Below the pieces are notes generated by a model. The model did not search any database. It was not told the origin of the DNA and worked only from the letters and a program-made list of their open reading frames with translations. From Amyelois transitella (taxonomy: Eukaryota; Arthropoda; Insecta; Lepidoptera; Pyralidae): a DNA stretch of 64,000 nucleotides. The translations under genes and the position numbers were made by a program. The stretch spans positions 3,450,001-3,514,000 of the forward strand of contig NC_083522.1 of assembly GCF_032362555.1 (NCBI RefSeq), written 5' to 3'. Position 1 is the stretch's first letter. The number at the start of each line of letters is the position of its first letter. This document shows positions 58,001 to 64,000 of the stretch, piece after piece.

Positions 58001-61000
58001 CTGTGCAATTCATTCATCTATTACTTTTTCAACAACACGCAACATCACTAAGAGATTATTGCGCGCGTGAACAAATAACAGTTATTTGTCAAAACGTCGC
58101 AATCTCTAATTTGTCCAGATCAACATTGTGTTTGAGTCTTGTTACTTTTGGAACAGGCTTGATACGTATTTAGGTAACATCTTACCTGATCTAACCGCGA
58201 CCAAATGCGTACTGTTCTCGGTGAAGTCTTGCGTGACTTCCGCGCCTAAGCTCCTAGCGACGAGGTACGCGCGCGATGTCTCCAGCCTCTGGTGCGTGGG
58301 CACCAGCCCGCTGAACACCAGGCTCGCGCCAGATAGCACTTCGCTTTTCACTTCCGGGATCACCATTTTGAGGTCCGGGATCTGCTTGCTCTCCGATCTG
58401 TCGTAGAGCTCGTAAAAATGTCTGCAAACAAAGAGAAGTTTCTGTAAAAAGTGATTACTTCTTAGGTATTTTAAAATTTGATAGACATGTGGGTACTTTG
58501 ATATTACTGTGTTATAAATTGAAAATGCCGTGCGGTGTCGACCGTTTAGATTGGAACCACTCCATCTCTTTCCCATGGATGTCGTAAAAGGCGACTAAGG
58601 GATAGACTTTTAAACTTGGGGATTCTTCTTTTAGGCGAAGGGCTAGCATACATACATAAAATTATACCTCTTTCCCGGAGGGGTAGGCAGAGAGTACAGT
58701 AGAGGCAGTCTTTTCACTTGCCACGATCCCTGCATACTTCATCCACATTCATAACTCACTTCATGCAAGCTCGGCGGTTTCGGGTAGTCTTGACCTGACC
58801 CTTTGCCTGGAAGTCCTTAATTTGATCAAGAACCGTTTGTCTAGGCCTTCCCACTCAGACTTTTTATGGGCTAGCAACCTGTCACTATTTTAATCTCAAT
58901 TCCGTCATTAAGCCTGCAGGTGGCCTATCAATCTTTTCAAGACTGTTGGCTCTGTCTACCCGGCAAGGGATATAGACGTGATTGTATGTATATATGTGAC
59001 ATAATTGCGTATCTAGTAATTAAATCAACTTAGTATTCATAATAACTATTCAATACACATACTTGTGTATCCTCTTAAGGATATCTTCCAAATATATCAA
59101 ATAATCATCAGGATCTTCTACTTCAATCTGGCCATCAGCCGTTTCTACCCAGCGAGGCTCCACCTCTTCCTCTATCCTCTCCAAATCTTCTGCATTCTTC
59201 TCTTCACTGGACTTTTCCTTATCTTTAGGGAGTATTTTACTGTTATCACTATCATTTTCTATATTTTCTTGACTTGGCTCTTTACTTTTATCCACGCTTT
59301 CACCTTTTTGTTCTGGTTCTAAGTCTAATGTCGGCATTTGATGTACAACTGAAGGTTGTGAACCATTTTTACCACTTATTAATCTTGACTTATCATCAGC
59401 TGTAATAGAAATTGTGTAAATATAATTATATGTTACTTAACTGTTAATAATTTTTTTTGTGATAATGTTAAACATACATACATAGATTTCTTTGTAGACC
59501 TCGTATCTGTCATTTTTCAAAAACTCAAAAGAAAAATGTCTTCAGAAGGGCAATATTGTTGTTGGATTGTCAAATGAAGTTGCACCAATTTTTACTAAAT
59601 ACAACTCGTATCTCAATCCACCATTAAAATTAATTAACAAAATCTTGTATAAACTTAGATGTTCCACAGATGAAATTAAAACTTACTGTGTTTTAATTTG
59701 GCTTCATAAAACCATTTGGTAATAATCAACATATCATAGAAAAAAAATCTCTACCCTATAAAAATGTACAGGGAGGATAAGATCAGCATTCTATACAATT
59801 AACTCATATTTTGTTTATTATTGATTGTTCCCAAACAGTATGAAACTTTTTCAAGATAGTAGTACAATTAGCAGCTTAGATTGATTAAAGTAGTAATTAC
59901 CTCCAGGCGGTGCATTAATATCCCCTGTAGACTGGAAGAAGGAGTAAGGCCGGACATGTATGAGGTTGCTTGCATGCCTCCACACATCTTCCCGGTCGTC
60001 TATGATACACACCATGTTGTCACCGCAAGGAAACAGCGCCCTGGAATTTTGGACACATTTCCTTGATTTCTTATACAAGATCTTGAACAATTAATGCAAA
60101 TTTTATTAATTAATTAATGGCAAAAATCAAGCTTTTATTATGGCTATCAGTGGTTTCTATCATATTTTAACAATAATATAATTTGTTATTACTAACAGCC
60201 AATGATTTTTTCAAAGATTTCAGATTTTTAACTTACTTCAAATTAGCTGCTTTCGTTCTGGGATCAAAGCATTCATCTCTAGACAAAATTCTGTGAGAGA
60301 AAAACTTTTTCTCTGGATCCAATAGGTCTGCAATTGCATGTGCATACTGCCGAGCGCCAAATGTACATACATGGAGCTCATAGTTCTTGGCGGCGGATTC
60401 CAAGAACTCCTTTGTTCTTGGGCGAAATCTAGTGTGGCACCAGCGGCCGGAGCTCCCAGGGCCTCGTAAGAAGAAATGTAGTACACCCTGAAAATAATAA
60501 AGTATTATTTTATAAGAGACTATAACTTTTCAATATGGAAGGGAACAGTGGTTGCTCATTGTAAATTGGTATGCATTCAGAATTTGAAAAACAATAGTAT
60601 CTGTCCAGCAGTGGAACATAAAAACGAATAGCGAACTAGTTAATAAAACTTTTTTTTTAGATTATAATTATTGATTTTTGCCTTAATTAGTAGGATTATT
60701 GAAAGTAAGTAGGCACCTTCAAGTTCGGAGGTATGTTATCATTTGTAGTGTGGACCAATGTTTGATCTAAATCCACAAGTAACACTAGCTTGCGGTCCTT
60801 CAAAAGACGCTCTGCATCTTCTCGTCCAAGTTTCTGAGCCAATTCTTCAGAGACCTGTAATTTTAAGAAATAAAATTACATACAAATTTCAATTTTGAAT
60901 TGGAAGCAAAGAGATTTTGATATCATGTAGCTTAATGTTTGGCAGGCAACCTACATTACTTATATTTTATAGCTTATTATATTAGATTATTTAAATATTA

Positions 61001-61973
61001 ACAGGCAAAACCAACTGGCATACATATGCTTAAGATTACCATAGTAATGGTTGTCATTTGATTTGTTTGGTAAGAGAAAACATCTGATCTTATTCTAATT
61101 GAAAAACTTTTTTTTTCTACAAAACGTACAGTGCAGTGCTGTTTGATTATTTCACTTCTCTTCAGTTTTCCTTCTTTCATATTCCCAAACTTTCCACTAT
61201 ACCTATTAATATATCTACAGATTATTATATTTTTATGAACCTATTTTGAGAAAAGTAAGTGGGCACCTCCAACCTTCATAAATTTGAATATTTTTTGGGG
61301 TAAAACTTGACTTTAAGTTACCTTGAGTTCAGGTACTGAGTGAACCATGGGAACGACTGCAACGTCGCGTTTTGGGCCATCGTCGGTGCGGAGGTCTGCA
61401 CCACATTCTGCACACATTTCCTTCATAACAGTTGTGTGTCGACATTCTTCTATCTCGGCAACTGGGTTTCTATGTATTAAGGGCAATAAGTATTAAGTGT
61501 TTTCTGTAGATACTACCTACAATACTGACGCATTCCCGTCAGTAATGGCAAAAAGTTAAAAACGTAAAATACTCGTAATTAAATCGAAAGTTAATTTTTC
61601 CCGCCAAAACGATTTGACAGTTGAATAATTACACGACCGTTCATAATATTGACTATCATCAAATTATAGGCTCTTTATAAATTATATATAAAGAAGTGTA
61701 CATTTCCAATTAGATGTACAAAATAAAGTCCTAATTGAACTATGACGTCACATACCCAGGTTCTACGATGTCTCCTTCCTTCACCTTGATCGATGAGATA
61801 GTACCAGCGCGCACAACCTTATATTTCTTCAATTCCGTGTTACTGCCTGACGAATCATTGAACAAAAATAATATTTGACCCTGCGAAACAAATGCACCTT
61901 GTTTGATTTTCCACTTGATGATTTTTACAGGTTTTTCAGATGGAACAAAAATAGGCATAGTTATGTCAGCCAT
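55100..61973 (-). CDS. Fcp1: RNA polymerase II CTD phosphatase FCP1
   Basis: Twelve exons: 61756-61973, 61322-61469, 60717-60854, 60237-60487, 59901-60040, 59063-59399, 58186-58421, 57815-57960, 57060-57266, 56377-56513, 55865-55908, 55100-55236. All phases agree; 712 residues. Order: a lipoyl-like N-terminal fold (1-75, MADITMPIFVPSEKPVKIIK); the FCP catalytic domain with LLVDLDQTLVHTT (Asp150 and Asp152 are the DxDxT nucleophile and acid) and the second Asp pair in CIIDDREDVW (about 265-271); an acidic, low-complexity linker; a BRCT domain (about 430-535, VLSGASLVFSGLVP and VVAPEWLWACAERWERVDER); then an acidic C-terminus (DDIADMDREVEDIFNESDES) ending MGAALEREFLSQD. FCP1 removes phosphate from the polymerase C-terminal repeat and binds TFIIF, so that the enzyme can start again. 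Nuclear. Its promoter region is shared with CERT. Confidence 0.96.
55432..55690 (-). repeat. Dispersed repeat family B copy inside FCP1 last intron
   Basis: Runs from gtggtacccggcaccaatag through ggatgtcgtaaaaggcgact to gggatatagacgtgattata. It is inserted beside the short sequence TGGAATGTAGATTTGCAG (55418-55435), which recurs in the palindrome just to the right. Confidence 0.85.
55691..55772. repeat. 82-bp near-perfect palindrome
   Basis: Arms 55691-55731 and 55732-55772 are inverted copies with no spacer and one mismatch in 41 positions. The centre is CATACATACGTATGTATG; the arms contain GGAATGTAGATCTGCAG. It lies in the last FCP1 intron. Confidence 0.9.
57085..57215 (-). other. Fcp1: GC-rich segment within FCP1 exon 9
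   Basis: Encodes RRPPAHCSSPPPAPALRRRT. Nearly all codons end in G or C, far from the AT-rich surroundings and from neighbouring exons of the same gene. Low-complexity Pro/Ser/Arg linker. Confidence 0.7.
57307..57355 (+). repeat. Dispersed repeat family C, short relic
   Basis: Reads acatacataaaatcacgcct followed by ctttcgcggaaagattagcc. In an FCP1 intron. Confidence 0.6.
58553..58995 (-). repeat. Dispersed repeat family B split by a family C insertion
   Basis: Left part 58553-58648 (actccatctctttcccatgg...gcgaagggctagca), right part 58868-58995 (gggctagcaacctgtcacta...gggatatagacgtgatt). GGGCTAGCA is duplicated at 58640-58648 and 58868-58876, which is the target duplication of the family C insertion. 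In an FCP1 intron. Confidence 0.9.
58649..58867 (+). repeat. Dispersed repeat family C, fullest copy, nested in family B
   Basis: Reads acatacataaaattatacct, cccggaggggtaggcagaga, cttgccacgatccctgcata, catgcaagctcggcggtttc, cttgacctgaccctttgcct, aggccttcccactcagactt. It is flanked by the 9-bp duplication GGGCTAGCA. Probably a SINE. Confidence 0.85.
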
Positions 61974-62599
61974 TTTGAACGGAAATTGCGATTTCCGTCG
62001 AAAAATAGCGTATCATTGGTCAATTAGGCTTAGTTTTGGCGGCAAGTTAATATCTACCAATGACATTACTTTATTTTCAGAAATCAATAACACGACAGAA
62101 GCATTGTTCCGGAAATGCGTCATGAAAACAATTATGGTTGGTTCAGTTGGTTGTCAACGTCAAATCACGTGTATTCGGTTCGGAATTTGCTATGAAGAAA
62201 TTCAAAATTTTGATATGATGGAAGATGTGTATAAAGTTTTAATAAATATAAATGTGAAAAAATGATTTGTTATTTAGATTTATACGGACTCCTCACTGTG
62301 CACCGAAACCGAACCGGGCATGAACCGGTTACCGGACCGACCCTGGACCCGGCTAAAGCTCCTATTACACTATTCTATATTCGTCATGTACTTTCGAAGT
62401 CCCAAAGAATTGTCTTAGCACCCATAGCACTAGCTGAAATGAGTTAAACTAATAATAAATGTGTTGGAACCATCGGACTTACGAAAGTACCTCCGAGTAG
62501 GAGCTGAAGAGTTAGATTTTATATTAAATTTATACAATAATTATAAGAAAAATAACCTGTAAAGAAAACTGCTAACCCCTGCAGCGCATTGTGTAACCA

Positions 62600-62730
62600 T
62601 ATCATACATATGCATATGCTGAGTGGAAATCCTTTTGGTCGCATTATGTAATTCATTTCTATGATTATGCACAATTGTAATGTTACATTTTGCGCCAAAT
62701 AAAGATTTTTTTTCTTTATTTCAATTTCAT
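62600..62730 (+). repeat. Dispersed 3'-tail repeat ending ...GCGCCAAATAAAGATT
   Basis: Shares cttttggtcgcattatgta, ttgtaatgttacattttgcg and ccaaataaagattttttt with 27990-28120. Probably the end of a LINE-type element. Confidence 0.6.
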
Positions 62731-62744
62731 TTCTTAAATTATAT

Positions 62745-62990
62745 GCTGTGTAGTTCTCAGCACCTCAGAGTAGGATTACTTCATCTCTTTCGTTATAAGA
62801 GGAAACAAAGGGATAGATAGATGATAAACTGGGGATTATACTTTTAGGAGATGGGCTAACAACTGCCGCTATTTGAATCTCAACTCAATCTTTAAGCCAT
62901 ACAGTATGGTTGACCGTGACCTTTCAGTTTATTCGAGACAGTTGTCTCTGTCTACCCCGTAACGGATTAAGACTTGATTGTATGAATGTA
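62745..62990 (-). repeat. Dispersed repeat family B, diverged copy
   Basis: Contains tgtgtagttctcagcacc, acttcatctctttcgttata, tttaggagatgggctaacaa and tgtctctgtctaccccgtaa, in reverse orientation. Confidence 0.7.
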
Positions 62991-63607
62991 TATTGGTGCT
63001 TATGATGTTTTGCCATAAATAATGAATATAACACCTGTCGATATAAATCAAGAACGCATATAATTATTTGCTTTTTTTAGAGCCATTATCAATATTTATA
63101 AACTTTTGCAATGCATGATTATTAATGTATGCGTATACATTAATAAGCACTCCATTTTCATGACACACACATGCGTAAGGCACAGACACGTCCACTCCCT
63201 GCAGAAACGACTGCATATTGAACAGTCTAATTCTTATTACACTATTCGATATTCAGACTAGTTATTAGTAAGACTCGTCGAATCGAAACTGCTCTTGCTG
63301 TCGGAATTCAGAGTCTGTCTAACGCTTAATACACTATTCATTTTCATTTTAAGACTTAAACAGTCTTAAATCGAAGGTTCTAATAGCGGCTTAAGTAATT
63401 TGATGGTCTTTGGATTTTGTGATTTATAATCTGTTCCATTCATTCTTTAGTTTGTGGTCTGTCTGACTGAAAAACAGCACGGCAGGAAGACAGAAACAAA
63501 ACAAATTTTCTCTCAAATTACGAATTTAGTGTCTGTTGATTTGATAAACAAATATTTTTTGTTTGTATTTTATTCTTTTATTGGTTTTAATGATCTTTAA
63601 CTAGAAA

Positions 63608-63826
63608 ATGACGGAAGAAACTATTACAGTGAGCGATAACTCTGATTCCGATGAAGGCGGAGCTCAAGAACTCAGGGGGCATTTGAGTAAATGGACGAAT
63701 TATATTCATGGCTGGCAGGACAGGTTTATTGTCTTGAAAGATTCAACATTATCATACTACAAGAGCGAGTTGGAAAGTAATCTTGGGTGCCGCGGTGCGC
63801 TATGCTTGAAGAAAGCCAAAGTTAAG
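63608..63826 (+). CDS. CERT: Ceramide transfer protein (CERT), first coding exon, PH domain start
   Basis: 73 codons, phase 0, from [20 protein letters not shown] through [40 protein letters not shown] and [12 protein letters not shown] to the donor AAG|GTAGGT at 63826/63827. This is the start of the PH domain of CERT/GPBP, which binds Golgi PI4P; the rest (FFAT motif, START domain) lies beyond the window. The protein moves ceramide from the ER to the Golgi. The acidic, Ser-rich leader before the PH domain also matches the family. The remaining 63827-64000 is intron. Confidence 0.93.
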
Positions 63827-64000
63827 GTAGGTACTGTTTATAATTGGATGTATTAAATAAAAAATGCCCTTGCTATGAGTAATCTTTCCTGCATACTTCA
63901 GTAATTTACTATAGATAACGGGCCAATTTATAGCATCAGATTAAAAGGTATTTTTTATCAAGTTATTGCTTCAGTTTTGTTACCGCATGATACAAATTTG

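Larger units (their letters stand above)
61974..63607. other. Divergent spacer between FCP1 and CERT
   Basis: Must contain both promoters. It holds a LINE-type 3' tail repeat (62600-62730), a diverged family B copy (62745-62990) and AT-rich DNA. An open frame at 61903-62265 (+) overlaps FCP1 exon 1 on the other strand and is not protein-like. No TATA box could be assigned with confidence. Confidence 0.5.

Noticed and set aside
61903-62265. 120-codon plus-strand frame between FCP1 and CERT
   Set aside because: It overlaps FCP1 exon 1 on the opposite strand and its translation has no protein-like pattern.

Overview
The window looks like AT-rich lepidopteran (moth) nuclear DNA. Genes are split by many short introns with GT/AG ends. 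Gaps and introns carry at least three families of short dispersed repeats typical of moths, among them a tRNA-derived SINE with A and B boxes. There are no operons, no CRISPR array and no free-standing tRNA or rRNA gene. Gene names below come from recognising protein families; splice sites were read by eye, checking that reading phase carries across each junction.

Layout from left to right. 1-3.7 kb: AT-rich intergenic DNA with fold-back repeats. 3.76-5.42 kb (+): a promoter, a short non-coding exon and a secreted protein built of DAVKFVDSPQ-type repeats, family not recognised. 5.78-7.03 kb (-): mitochondrial ribosomal protein L13. 7.58-15.43 kb (-): a leukotriene A4 hydrolase-like M1 aminopeptidase with an N-terminal membrane anchor and two tandem versions of one catalytic-domain exon, only 24 nt apart. 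17.66-18.98 kb (+): NEURL2 (NHR domain plus SOCS box). 21.42-42.43 kb (-): a soluble adenylyl cyclase (ADCY10) of about 38 coding exons, with a Tc1-like transposon and other repeats in its introns. 45.44-47.69 kb (-): spenito (RBM15 family), intronless. 48.81-49.92 kb (+): PEX11. 52.20-53.17 kb (+): mitochondrial ribosomal protein S17, just downstream of a hAT-type non-autonomous element full of AATCGATT palindromes. 55.10-61.97 kb (-): FCP1, the RNA polymerase II CTD phosphatase. 63.61 kb to the edge (+): first coding exon of CERT, the ceramide transfer protein.

Most of these are housekeeping genes with unrelated jobs: mitochondrial translation, peroxisomes, RNA polymerase recycling, m6A/splicing, ubiquitin ligase adaptor, lipid transfer, bicarbonate/cAMP signalling. 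They do not form one pathway. Several pairs are divergent (LTA4H/NEURL2, spenito/PEX11, FCP1/CERT).

The strongest new observation is the LTA4H exon pair. Both exons have intact splice sites, the same phases and full homology to the same stretch of the enzyme, and the gap between them is too short to be spliced, which points to mutually exclusive use. Other points worth a look are the repeat protein, substitutions in the cyclase's bicarbonate and ATPase sites, an 82-bp near-perfect palindrome, and hairpins beside cyclase gene boundaries.
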